A stretch of 64,000 nt of DNA from JABDII01 sp963815325. Lineage in GTDB: Bacteria > Gemmatimonadota > Gemmatimonadetes > Gemmatimonadales > GWC2-71-9. How positions within the stretch are numbered: position 1 is the first letter of the stretch; each line of letters starts with the position of its first letter. The position numbers and the translations under genes are program-made. The DNA is taken from assembly GCA_963815325.1 (NCBI GenBank), contig CAWFGG010000011.1, positions 88,844 to 152,843 on the forward strand, given 5' to 3'. This document shows positions 33,901 to 42,337 of the stretch, piece by piece. The notes under the pieces were generated by a model that was not told where the DNA came from, did no database searches, and worked only from the letters and a program-made list of their open reading frames with translations.

Positions 33901-35892
33901 GTGTCTGTACGCTGCCCGGCATGTCTCTCCGAGTTCCGCCGTTCCGAAGGCCTTCTGGAGTGCAGCCGGTGCGCCCGACAGTTCCGAGTAGACGACGGAA
34001 TCCCAAGGTTGTCGAAGAGTCCTTCCTCCTACTATGCCTTTGCAGGAATAGAGCAATCGGAATTTCAAGAACTCTTAGGATCCATCGATCGCGAAGGGTT
34101 CCAGACGGCCGTCCACCGATTCTTTCGGGACTTCGCCACCGACCGTGCCGAAGCGTTCTATCGGAACACCTTCGCCCGAGAACGAGCGGCGTGGAAATTC
34201 GCGCTGTCGCTACCGGAGGGGGCCACCGCGCTCGACTTGGGCTCGGGCGCCGGCGCGATTTCCATGGCATTGGCCCAGCATTGCCAGAGCGTCTTCGCCT
34301 GTGACATCACCCAGGAAAGGCTGTCGTTCTTGAAACGCTGGGCAGCCTACGAGTCTGCGGACAACATCACGTGCGTATGTGGTGGAGACACCGATCGCCT
34401 TCCCTTCAGCACTGACTTCTGCGATGTGATCGTCCTCAATGGTGTGCTAGAATGGGTGCCGGCCAGCAAGCCCGGAAACCCCCGACAGTGTCAGATTGAT
34501 TTTCTTCGGGAAGTTCGCCGGGTCCTGAAGCCCTCAGGACAGCTCTATGTTGGAATCGAGAATCGAATCGGCTACCCGTATTTCTTCGGGAGAAAAGAAG
34601 ACCATACGGGGATACTGTTTCTGTCGCTTCTGCCCCGTCCGATCGCCCGTGTCGTCCACCGCATCAAACGTCAGTCTGAGTTTCGCACGTATACCCATTC
34701 ACCTCAAGGGTTGGCGAACCTGTTGCACACCACCGGTTTCGCCCACGTCACAGCCTATTGCCCGTTCCCGGATTATCGCCATTTCTCAGAACTGGTTCCT
34801 CTGGACGGGCAAACCCGGGTAACTCCACCCGTGCGAGCACGTCGGATCTCGACACTGGCACACCGGGTAGCCTCTCATCCAATCCTCCTGCGCCATGTGA
34901 GCCCGTCGTTGGCGGTGGTTGCGGGGAATACGAATGGCCAAATTCTCCTTCATGATGTCGCGGATGCCCTCGCACTCGCCGTCGACTCAGCATCAGCTAG
35001 CCCCTTTCTGGTCTCGCCAACCGGCATGGTCGTTTGGCGGGCACGGCACCGCGACGGCACACCGGTCATTGTGCGCCTCCCCATCTCGCCAGGAGGCCGG
35101 GCACGGTGCGAGGACAACTTCCGGGCCCTCAGCAGAATCCACACCCAACCAGGGATCAGCGCGTCGACTCGTCGACATGTCCCATTGCCGCTTGGTCAAG
35201 TGGAAGTCAAGGGACAGTTCGCCACGGCGGAGTCCTTGCTCCCCGGACGGCAGGTGAGCGTGGCAGACCTCAGGACGATTTCAACGGTGTGGCCCACTCT
35301 CGTTGACCTCATCGAGAATCTCGGGCACCTCGAACGACTGGAGGCGGGTGACAACGCCGCTGACGTTCCCACAGCAATCGAGCGATGGGTGGCAGCGCTC
35401 GAAGCCGCGTTACCGACCACGGAGGAGGGGCACGGCCGGCGGGATATAGTCAGGAGAGCTGCGAACGTGCTTCTCGAGTTTGCCCCGTCTCCGCAATTCG
35501 CTCACGGCAACTGCACCGTCGAGAACATTGTCGTCGATGAACGCGCGGGGCTCTTGGGACTGTACGACTGGGACCTTTCCCGGTGGGGGATGTTTCCGCT
35601 GATTGACTTGCTCGAGTTTGGCCTCGCGACCCGGCAGAAGGACGGCGAGGACGGGGATTCCTTCTTGCGCCCGGTGATCCCCGAGTGCCATCCCACGATC
35701 GAGCGACTGGCCAGCCTCAAAGGGCTCCCCAGCAACTACCTCCAGATTCTCGAGGCGGCGTTCCTGTTGCGGATGGCCGCGTTGAAGGTTCTGCCACATT
35801 ACGTCGGGCCGGAACGTTATCGGGCGGTCCTGCAGATCATTGATGTGTTGGCGCGTCACATGCGCCGCGTCGGATTGGCAGACATCACGTAG
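33901..35892 (+). CDS. Zinc ribbon - SAM methyltransferase - APH-like phosphotransferase fusion
   Basis: 663 residues, GTG start. Residues 5-27 hold CPAC...CSRC, a zinc ribbon of the kind preceding many class I methyltransferases. The SAM fold follows: ALDLGSGAGAISMAL near 110 (motif I), FACDITQERL, VIVLNGVLEWVP and VRRVLKPSGQLYVGIENR. After about residue 350 the chain changes to a kinase-like lobe. The C-terminal region has FAHGNCTVENIVVDE near 540 and LYDWDLSRWG. This matches the HGDX4N ... DW(E/D) motifs of aminoglycoside/choline kinases, except that the catalytic Asp is Asn. It lies on the strand opposite to and inside the nucleoside ABC cluster, suggesting insertion by transfer. Polysaccharide-modifying enzymes have similar architecture; substrate unknown. 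Confidence 0.75.
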   Translation: MSVRCPACLSEFRRSEGLLECSRCARQFRVDDGIPRLSKSPSSYYAFAGIEQSEFQELLGSIDREGFQTAVHRFFRDFATDRAEAFYRNTFARERAAWKFALSLPEGATALDLGSGAGAISMALAQHCQSVFACDITQERLSFLKRWAAYESADNITCVCGGDTDRLPFSTDFCDVIVLNGVLEWVPASKPGNPRQCQIDFLREVRRVLKPSGQLYVGIENRIGYPYFFGRKEDHTGILFLSLLPRPIARVVHRIKRQSEFRTYTHSPQGLANLLHTTGFAHVTAYCPFPDYRHFSELVPLDGQTRVTPPVRARRISTLAHRVASHPILLRHVSPSLAVVAGNTNGQILLHDVADALALAVDSASASPFLVSPTGMVVWRARHRDGTPVIVRLPISPGGRARCEDNFRALSRIHTQPGISASTRRHVPLPLGQVEVKGQFATAESLLPGRQVSVADLRTISTVWPTLVDLIENLGHLERLEAGDNAADVPTAIERWVAALEAALPTTEEGHGRRDIVRRAANVLLEFAPSPQFAHGNCTVENIVVDERAGLLGLYDWDLSRWGMFPLIDLLEFGLATRQKDGEDGDSFLRPVIPECHPTIERLASLKGLPSNYLQILEAAFLLRMAALKVLPHYVGPERYRAVLQIIDVLARHMRRVGLADIT

Positions 35893-35927
35893 TCGCGACA
35901 GCGGCCGGCTGCCGATTACATCCGGCG

Positions 35928-37388
35928 TCAACTCCCCGTGCCTCCCAACATCATCGCCCCCACTTCGTCACGGCTTGCGTGCGGCGGGACTTCGGTCACG
36001 GTTCCATCGGCGACGACCAGCACCCGGTTGGCGATCTGGAGCACCTCGTCGAGGTCACTCGAATAGAATAGCACGGCGGCACCCGCTTGGGCCGCCACGC
36101 GGAGCCTGGCCTCCACGGCCTGGGCCGCCCGGATATCGAGGCCTCGGGTTGGGTTCTCCGCCACCAACACCGCCGGCTCTTGCTCGAGCGCCCGCGCGAT
36201 CACCAGTCGTTGTTGGTTGCCTCCACTGAGACTGGCCGCCGGAACCCCGGGACCCGGTGCGTCCAGCTCGAAGTTCCGCAGAATATCGGCGGCGCCTTCT
36301 CGGGCGGTACGCCAGTCGATGCGTCTGAATCGGCGCCCGCGAACCCACGGCGCACTGCGATCGAGGCCGAGCACCAGGTTCTCCGTCAGGGAGAACTCGG
36401 GAATGAGGCCCTCGGTCGTCCGATCTTCAGGCACGAATCCAACCGGCCCTGTGACATCCAAGCGGCCGCGCAACGGCGGCAGCAACCCCACGACTGCACG
36501 CATGAGTTCCCGCTGTCCGTTGCCCTCGACCGCTGCGATACCGACGATCTCACCCGCTCGCACGGAAAAGGTGGCCTGCAGCAGAGCGGTTCCTCCCCGC
36601 CCGTCCCGCGCCACATCGAGCGCCTCCGCCCGAATGCGCACCGCGCCTGGCGCCGCGGCCGGCGCCGGCCGTGACTCGGGCAATCGGCCACCGATCATGT
36701 AACGCAGCACGCTGTCGGCGTCGACCTCCGCTGTCGGGCCCGAGAAGGTGACTTGCCCACGCCTGAGCACGGTGACGGTGTCGGCGGTCGCCATCGCTTC
36801 GCGCAGTTTATGGGTGATCAACACCGCCGAGCCACCGCGCTCGGTGAATCGGCGAACCACGCGGAGCAGCTCGGCCGCTTCGGCTGGGGCGAGAACCGCG
36901 GTCGGTTCGTCCAGCAGCAGAATGCGCACGTCGGTGGCCAGCGCCTTGACGATCTCGAGTCGCTGCTTGAGTGCGACAGGGAGCGTCCAGGCAGGTGCGT
37001 CCGGGTCCAGCGCCAGACCGACGCGTCGAAAGACGGCATCGACGCGGTTGGCCAGCTGTCTTGGCTTGGGACTCCAGCCGGCTGCCAGAGCAATGTTCTC
37101 GGCCACGCTGAGCGCGGGAACCGAGGTGAAGTGCTGGTGGACCATACCGATGCCGAGCCGACGCGCTTCGCGCGGAGACCGAAGTGGGCGTGCCACGCCG
37201 TCGACCAGGACGTCACCGCGGTCTGCGCCAACGAGGCCGAAGGCGATGTGCATCAGGGTGGACTTACCCGCCCCGTTTTCCCCGAGCAATGCGTGGACCT
37301 CCCCACGCCCAAGGGTAAAGTCGACACCGCGCACGGCATGAACCGCACCGAAGTGCTTGTGGATCCCGCGCAGGGTAAGCGGCAGCAT
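35928..37388 (-). CDS. Nucleoside-type ABC transporter ATP-binding protein (two ABC domains)
   Basis: 486 residues from the ATG at 37388. The first ABC domain has Walker A GENGAGKST near 38 and Walker B LLLDEPTAVLAP near 158. The second domain has a degenerate Walker A (AAVEGNGQREL) and an intact LSGGNQQRLVIARAL signature near 395 and VAENPTRGLDI. This asymmetry is normal for YufO/RbsA-type ATPases. In other genomes it sits with BMP and two permeases. Here it ends 35 bases before the end of the convergent fusion gene and starts 23 bases after nif3. Confidence 0.87.
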   Translation of the reverse strand: MLPLTLRGIHKHFGAVHAVRGVDFTLGRGEVHALLGENGAGKSTLMHIAFGLVGADRGDVLVDGVARPLRSPREARRLGIGMVHQHFTSVPALSVAENIALAAGWSPKPRQLANRVDAVFRRVGLALDPDAPAWTLPVALKQRLEIVKALATDVRILLLDEPTAVLAPAEAAELLRVVRRFTERGGSAVLITHKLREAMATADTVTVLRRGQVTFSGPTAEVDADSVLRYMIGGRLPESRPAPAAAPGAVRIRAEALDVARDGRGGTALLQATFSVRAGEIVGIAAVEGNGQRELMRAVVGLLPPLRGRLDVTGPVGFVPEDRTTEGLIPEFSLTENLVLGLDRSAPWVRGRRFRRIDWRTAREGAADILRNFELDAPGPGVPAASLSGGNQQRLVIARALEQEPAVLVAENPTRGLDIRAAQAVEARLRVAAQAGAAVLFYSSDLDEVLQIANRVLVVADGTVTEVPPHASRDEVGAMMLGGTGS

Positions 37389-37411
37389 GACGGGGGAACT
37401 CGGCGGGTGGG

Positions 37412-38185
37412 TCAGAGTCCCGTTGGGTAGGAGAGGAAGCTCCAGGGGAGGTTGAATTCGGCGGCAACTTTTCGAGCCAGCGCCTGGACGCCCAATTGTT
37501 CGGTGGCGTAGTGACCCGCGTACACCGTGTTGATGCCCCACTCCATGGCATCGAAGTAGGTGTGATGTGCCCCTTCCCCGGTGATGAACGTGTCGAGCCC
37601 GGCGTCCCGGGCAGCGGCAATCATGGAACCCGCACCACCGGTGATGATGCCCACTCGACCGACCTGCTCTGGCCCGCCTGGGAGCAGCAGCGAGCGGGTC
37701 CCCAACACCTGGTCGAGCCGTTCGACCAGTGCCTGACGTGACATCGATAGGGCGCCCCATACCCCGATAGGGACCCCAAGTTGATCCCCGAACCATCCAG
37801 ACACATCGAGCCCTATCGCCCGGGCAAGCTCCACGTTGTTGCCGACCTCCGGATGGATATCCAACGGCAGGTGGGCGCTGTAGAGGGCGATGTCACTCGC
37901 CAAGAGCCGCCGCACGCGGCGAATCCGGCGTCCCGTGAGAGGAATGTTGCCGTCCCAGAACAGCCCGTGATGTACCAACAAGAGCGGGGAGCCTTCGGAG
38001 GACTTCTCGGCGACCCCGTCGATGGTGGCCTGGGAAGCGTCCACCGCCGCCACCACCCGATCGATCCGTCCGGAGTTCTCTACTTGGAGACCGTTGAGGG
38101 CGTTGGGATAATCAGGAACATCCTGGATTCCGAGATACTGATCAAGGAATTCCGTGACGATGCCGAGGGAAGCCTGCTTACTCAC
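37412..38185 (-). CDS. Nif3-like dinuclear metal center hexameric protein
   Basis: 257 residues, GTG start at 38185. Metal-ligand clusters of the Nif3/YbgI family are present: LLVHHGLFW near 68, AHLPLDIHPEVG near 103, GEGAHHTYFDAMEWG near 208 and GHYATEQLG near 223. The family forms a toroidal hexamer with two metal ions; proposed activities (GTP cyclohydrolase, nuclease, or chaperone-like) remain unsettled. The GTG overlaps a TGA that would end the repaired BMP frame (GTGA). It sits between the BMP protein and the ATPase of the ABC transporter. Confidence 0.85.
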   Translation of the reverse strand: MSKQASLGIVTEFLDQYLGIQDVPDYPNALNGLQVENSGRIDRVVAAVDASQATIDGVAEKSSEGSPLLLVHHGLFWDGNIPLTGRRIRRVRRLLASDIALYSAHLPLDIHPEVGNNVELARAIGLDVSGWFGDQLGVPIGVWGALSMSRQALVERLDQVLGTRSLLLPGGPEQVGRVGIITGGAGSMIAAARDAGLDTFITGEGAHHTYFDAMEWGINTVYAGHYATEQLGVQALARKVAAEFNLPWSFLSYPTGL

Positions 38186-39190
38186 GGCGTGGCCGACGCT
38201 GGTACCGGATCAGGAGCAGGACCAAGAGCCGGATTCAGCAGGCCCCGCGAGATCGAATCCGCGGCGGCGGCGACCTGGGCACTCAGCGCCGTCGGGAATC
38301 AGCGCGGTCGTTCGTGGATTCACTGCATACCTGATGACGCCGCTGGCCAATCCGAAGCTCTCGACCCGTGGTGTGAACGTCCCGTCGATGACCTCACGGG
38401 CGACGGCCAAGAACGCTCTGGGCAGGTCGATGACCGCCGAGCCGAGCACGCGGTCGGGTGCGAGGTCGGACTGGTCGGCGTTCGCACCGAAGACGTAAAC
38501 GGCCGGACTCTCCTTCACGGCTTGGAACACGCCGAGGGCGGCCGCGTCCGCATTGTGGTGGATCATGTCGGCACCGAGCCGAATGAGAGCGAGGGCTGCC
38601 TCGCGTCCCGCGGCAGCGTCTTCGAAGGTGTTGATATAGATGAGCCGGGGCTCGACCGCCGGGTTCACCGCGCGGGCGCCATTCACCCAGCCATCATAGG
38701 CGGAGCGGATCGGGGGAAGCTCGATGCCCCCGACGAACCCGATGATGCCGGTTTGGGTCATCCCCCCCGCGACCATGCCGGCCAGATAGCTCGCTTCCTC
38801 GAGCCGGAAGATCATAGGCGCCACCTGCCCCACGGTGCGGATGCCAGACGTAATGATGAAGACCGTCTCGGGGTATTCCATGGCGACCCGCTCGGCCATG
38901 TCCTGGAACTCGAACCCATGGCCGAAGACCAGGTCATAGCCCTGTGCCGCGTAGGTCCGTAGCGCTTCCTCTTGGGCGCCAGGGGTCTTGGCCTCGACAT
39001 GACTCACCTCGACACCCAGGCTGTCGCGGATCTGGGCGAGTCCCTGGTAGGCACCCGAATTCCACGCCGCGTCGGCGATGGACCCCGGGGTGATGAGTCC
39101 GACCCGGAAGGCCGAGGAGCTATCATTGCCGCGGCAGCCGACCGCACCTATCGCCAGCATCAAGACAGCATGGCGCCAGTAACTAGACAC
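38182..39190 (-). CDS. BMP-family nucleoside-binding lipoprotein, frameshifted near its end as sequenced
   Basis: GTG start at 39190. Signal with lipobox (LMLAIGAVGCRGN), then RVGLITPGSIADAAWNSGAYQGL, FGHGFEFQD, GIIGFVGGIELP, HHNADAAALGVFQAVKE and VLGSAVIDLP, all typical of BMP/Med-type periplasmic nucleoside-binding proteins. In the printed frame the chain runs into a basic tail after IPDGA and stops at 38210. Removing one base near 38290 continues it as LSAQVAAAADSISRGLL and ends at 38182, exactly overlapping the nif3 start, giving 335 residues. I therefore take 38182 as the true end. It delivers substrate to the permeases at 31442-33433. Confidence 0.85.
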
Positions 39191-39214
39191 TCGGACTCCG
39201 GCAGAAGAGGGCGA

Positions 39215-39643
39215 TCATTCCGAAGGTGGGGCGCCACCGTCGATTACGTCGGCCTTCTCCACCGCGCTGGCGTCCATCTTGATTTCTCCGTTCACGCGCC
39301 CGCCTTCGAGCATGACGATCCGGCGCGAGGTGATGTCGCCGTTGATGAGCGCCGTGGCCTGGATCTCGACCCGGTCCTCGGCTCGGATCGCGCCGCTCAC
39401 CTCGCCGCCAATGATGGCCTCTTTGGTCTGAATGTCTCCTTCGATCAGCGCCTCGGTCGAGACCAACACTTGGGTGCCTGCCCGAACGGAACCTTGGACC
39501 CGTCCCTCGACTTTGACCACGCCGGACGTTTCGAGATCGCCGATGACGGTCAGGTCGCTCGCAATGATCGATAACGAAGCTGGCTGGGTGCTGCGTCGCG
39601 GAGGCTCTGCGCCTTCGCGAGCCGGCTCTTTGAACATGGCCAT
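39215..39643 (-). CDS. Bactofilin
   Basis: 142 residues. A short disordered N-terminus (basic/Pro) precedes a right-handed beta-helix of repeats of about 18 residues with the periodic Gly/Val pattern of bactofilins: IIASDLTVIGDLETSG, VKVEGRVQGSV, AGTQVLVSTEALIEGDI, AIIGGEVSGAI, INGDITSRRIV and GGRVNGEIKM. Bactofilins polymerise into cytoskeletal filaments at the membrane and can position peptidoglycan enzymes or chromosome-segregation factors. Its ATG shares a base with the stop of the M23 peptidase gene (TGATG), with GAGGAAA upstream. Confidence 0.88.
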   Translation of the reverse strand: MAMFKEPAREGAEPPRRSTQPASLSIIASDLTVIGDLETSGVVKVEGRVQGSVRAGTQVLVSTEALIEGDIQTKEAIIGGEVSGAIRAEDRVEIQATALINGDITSRRIVMLEGGRVNGEIKMDASAVEKADVIDGGAPPSE

Positions 39644-40443
39644 CAGCGAGTTTCCTCCTGAACCAGGGTCAGCGGGTCGAGCGAGCGGCCTTCGCGGCGG
39701 ATTTCGAGGTGCAGGTGGGGTGCACTGGAGCGGCCGCTGTTTCCTGAGAGCCCGATCACTTGACCGGCCGAAACGGAGTCTCCCACCGCCACGGTCACGC
39801 GCGAGAGGTGACCGTACATCGACTGGTAGCCCTCGGGATGCTCGAGCAACACGAAGAGCCCGTACACTTCAGGGTCCGACCCGGCATCGAGCACCCGACC
39901 CCCGCCGACCGCCCGAACCGGGCTTCCGATGGACACGGCCACATCGATGCCGGGGTGTGCTTCGTCGCGCGTGTCCGCTCCGATTTGGCCGCGGGTGACG
40001 TAGCCCTCTTCGTCGAGTGGCCAGTGTTTCGGAATCGAGGCCCCCGACTCGAACCGGGGCGCAGCACCAGGGGGCCGAGCCTCGATGGGCAGCGCGACGG
40101 GCACCGTCGGGGCGAATCCCACCGGCTCGCGGATGATGTCCGCCCCCATCATTTCCCGAAGCTGGTAGTAGCGGGCTTCCGCGTCTTCGAGTGCCCGGGC
40201 CAGGGTATGCACTTGGGCGTTGTCCGCTTCCAGTCGTGCGATATCACGTTTGAGACCGGGAACGCTGGCGGCGGCTCGCACGATGGGGCCATAAAAGAAG
40301 AGAATCGCGGCAAGGCCTAACAGTAACAGGGTTGCCGCCACCGCTCCTGCGACCAGGGCTCGCTGGGAGAATCGCAGACTGCGTGACGCCAGCTCCCCGT
40401 CACGGTGCACGACGATCGTGACTCCACGACCGGAACGCGTCAT
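39643..40443 (-). CDS. M23-family (LytM) metallopeptidase with N-terminal membrane anchor
   Basis: 266 residues. A single transmembrane helix (LVAGAVAATLLLLGLAAILFFYG) near 31-53 is followed by a coiled coil (LKRDIARLEADNAQVHTLARALEDAEARY). The LytM domain has EAHPGIDVAVS with the first His/Asp ligands, MYGHLSRV and HLHLEIR with the second zinc-binding His pair; all active-site residues are visible. It would cut or remodel peptidoglycan in the periplasm. It overlaps parB by four bases and bactofilin by one. The M23-bactofilin pair is a recurrent combination in cell-shape control. Confidence 0.88.
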   Translation of the reverse strand: MTRSGRGVTIVVHRDGELASRSLRFSQRALVAGAVAATLLLLGLAAILFFYGPIVRAAASVPGLKRDIARLEADNAQVHTLARALEDAEARYYQLREMMGADIIREPVGFAPTVPVALPIEARPPGAAPRFESGASIPKHWPLDEEGYVTRGQIGADTRDEAHPGIDVAVSIGSPVRAVGGGRVLDAGSDPEVYGLFVLLEHPEGYQSMYGHLSRVTVAVGDSVSAGQVIGLSGNSGRSSAPHLHLEIRREGRSLDPLTLVQEETR

Positions 40444-41321
40444 CCGTCGAATGGCCTCCCCAACACGACTTCGAGAATCCGGGCCAGGTCGTCATTGGAA
40501 TAGTAGCTGATGGTCAAGAGCCCTCGCCCGCGCCGCCGCGCGGTGAGTCGCACGTCGGTTTGGAGCCGTTCCCGGAGGGCCTCTTCGATGCGCCGCGCCT
40601 CGGTCGTCGCGGCCTGAGGCTTGACGGGCTTCTTGCCGCGTGACTTGGGTCCGGCGGTGCCGCTTCGGACATGGTTCTCCATATCCCGCACGGACCATCC
40701 ATTGGCCACGGCTTCCCGCGCGAGACGCAGCATGGCGGGAGCGCTCGTGAGCGCGAGGAGCGGCCGGACATGTCCGGCGGAGAGCTCGCCTCTGCCGACC
40801 ATGTCCTGCACTGCTTCCGGCAAGTTCAGCAAGCGAACGGTATTCGCCACGGTCGAGCGGTCGCGGCCGACCAGCCGGGCAACCTCGGCCAGTGACTGGT
40901 CAAATTCGTCTGCCAGTCGTTGATAGCCCCGCGCCTCTTCGATGGGCGAGAGGTTGTCGCGCTGTAGGTTCTCGATCAATGCCAGGGTCAGCAAGGTGCG
41001 GTCATCGACCTCACGTACGACGGCCGGCAGGCTCTTCCAACCCAAGCGTTGGATAGCACGCCAGCGCCGTTCGCCGGCAATAAGTTGATAGCCGTCGCCC
41101 GCAGGTCGCACCAGCACCGGCTGGAGGAGACCCGACGCCTGAATCGAATCGGTCAGCTCTTGCAGCGCCTGGTCATCAATTGCTTCGCGGGGCTGATACG
41201 GGTTGGGGCGAATGGCGATCGTGGGCAGCTCGCGGAGACTGCCTTCGCGCGCGGCTTCTTCTCGCGTGATTGGGCCGAGCAGCGCCTCGAGTCCGCGTCC
41301 CAGGCGGCGCGTTTCAGTCAT
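40440..41321 (-). CDS. parB: Chromosome-partitioning protein ParB
   Basis: 293 residues. The N-terminal ParB/CTPase domain has IRPNPYQPREAI near 38 (box I), GERRWRAIQRLG near 84 and LIENLQRDNLSPIEEA near 113. The helix-turn-helix (LAEVARLVGRDRSTVANTVRLLNLP) near 139 binds parS. Then a basic linker and a C-terminal dimerisation domain (ISYYSNDDLARILEVVLG). It loads onto the parS at 42297 and slides with CTP. It overlaps parA by four bases. Confidence 0.93.
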   Translation of the reverse strand: MTETRRLGRGLEALLGPITREEAAREGSLRELPTIAIRPNPYQPREAIDDQALQELTDSIQASGLLQPVLVRPAGDGYQLIAGERRWRAIQRLGWKSLPAVVREVDDRTLLTLALIENLQRDNLSPIEEARGYQRLADEFDQSLAEVARLVGRDRSTVANTVRLLNLPEAVQDMVGRGELSAGHVRPLLALTSAPAMLRLAREAVANGWSVRDMENHVRSGTAGPKSRGKKPVKPQAATTEARRIEEALRERLQTDVRLTARRRGRGLLTISYYSNDDLARILEVVLGRPFDG

Positions 41322-42127
41322 CGAGTTATCTCCGAGATCGACGGGGTCTCTAACGGCAACGATGGTCGTCGCCGTACCAGTTCTTGCGCCAACGCGATGT
41401 AGCGCTTCGCGCCGACAGATTGCACGTCATACAAGAGAATGGGCTTCCCGAAGCTCGGCGCCTCCGCGAGTCGGACATTCCTGGGAATCACCGTCCGAAA
41501 GACCTTCGGTCCGAAGTACTCGTTGGCGTCCTGCGCCACCTGTCGCGAGAGATTCAGCCGCGAGTCGTACATCGTGAGCACCACGCCATCGATGGCCAAC
41601 AACAAATTGAAGTTCTGTTGCACCACTCGAATCGTGTTGAGCAGTTGAGACATGCCTTCGAGGGCGTAGTACTCACATTGAATCGGAATGAGCACCGAGT
41701 CCGCCGCGGCCAAGACGTTGAGCGTCAGAAGGCCGAGCGACGGCGGGCAATCGATTAGAACGAATTCATAGGCACTCGTCGCACCGGACAGTGCGCGCCG
41801 GAGCATCGTCTCTCGGTCTGGCCGGTCGACCAGCTCGACTTCCGCGCCGACCAGGTCCTGGGTCGCGGGCACCACGTCGAGGGCGGGCAGGGTCGGATGG
41901 CTGAGAATGGCGTCGGCCAGCGGCCGGCCTTCGATCAACACGTCGTAGAGCGAGTGGCCAATTCGCTCGCGCGGGATTCCAACTCCGCTGGTGGCATTGG
42001 CTTGCGGATCTGCGTCGATCAGGAGCGTGGGATGCTCGGCCGCGGCCAGCGAGGCGGCGAGGTTGACCGCAGTCGTGGTCTTGCCCACACCACCCTTCTG
42101 ATTGGCGATCGCGACGATGCGGTTCAT
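41318..42127 (-). CDS. parA: Chromosome-partitioning ATPase ParA (Soj)
   Basis: 269 residues. The deviant Walker A is AIANQKGGVGKTTTAVNLAA near 6; Walker A' (LLIDADPQANATSG) and Walker B (FVLIDCPPSLGLLTLNVLAAAD) follow, as in chromosomal Soj/ParA. No N-terminal DNA-binding domain is present, which fits a chromosomal rather than plasmid ParA. It is followed by parB, and about 170 bases upstream lies the parS palindrome. The intergenic bases just upstream of the start are AT-rich. Confidence 0.93.
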   Translation of the reverse strand: MNRIVAIANQKGGVGKTTTAVNLAASLAAAEHPTLLIDADPQANATSGVGIPRERIGHSLYDVLIEGRPLADAILSHPTLPALDVVPATQDLVGAEVELVDRPDRETMLRRALSGATSAYEFVLIDCPPSLGLLTLNVLAAADSVLIPIQCEYYALEGMSQLLNTIRVVQQNFNLLLAIDGVVLTMYDSRLNLSRQVAQDANEYFGPKVFRTVIPRNVRLAEAPSFGKPILLYDVQSVGAKRYIALAQELVRRRPSLPLETPSISEITR

Positions 42128-42296
42128 GGCTACCTAAGATATTGGTAGATATACGCTTATGAGCTAAAATGTCTCATGGCTGTCGGTCGGGTTCGACTCG
42201 TTCTGAAGAGATTCGGAATATATGCTCAGGCGAGCGAGAGGCAATGACGAGCCTGGGGGGGGCATCGGGGCGTACCCCAAGAGACCCCATGGGGGA

Positions 42297-42332
42297 CCTG
42301 GTGGGGTGTTTCACGTGAAACACCCCACCAGG
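42297..42332. promoter_or_regulatory. parS centromere site inside a 36-base perfect palindrome
   Basis: TGTTTCACGTGAAACA at 42307-42322 matches the 16-base bacterial parS consensus exactly. The symmetry continues without mismatch for ten more bases on each side (flanks CCTGGTGGGG and CCCCACCAGG), so the whole element is a 36-base palindrome. It lies in the 210-base gap between parA and mnmG. It is the natural ParB loading site; the GC-rich arms could also let it act as a hairpin terminator downstream of mnmG. Confidence 0.92.
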
Positions 42333-42337
42333 AGGCT

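Noticed and set aside
36748..37430. Plus-strand frames opposite the nucleoside ABC ATPase
   Set aside because: Complement of a clear ABC protein with Walker motifs; no independent evidence.
31442..39190. Transposon or integrase explanation for the split ABC cluster
   Set aside because: No transposase, terminal repeats or target duplications were seen around 33434-35927; simple gene insertion or rearrangement remains the better description.
42128..42296. oriC in the parA-mnmG gap
   Set aside because: The gap contains parS and an AT-rich patch, but I saw no cluster of DnaA boxes (TTATCCACA type); the origin is probably close but not demonstrably here.
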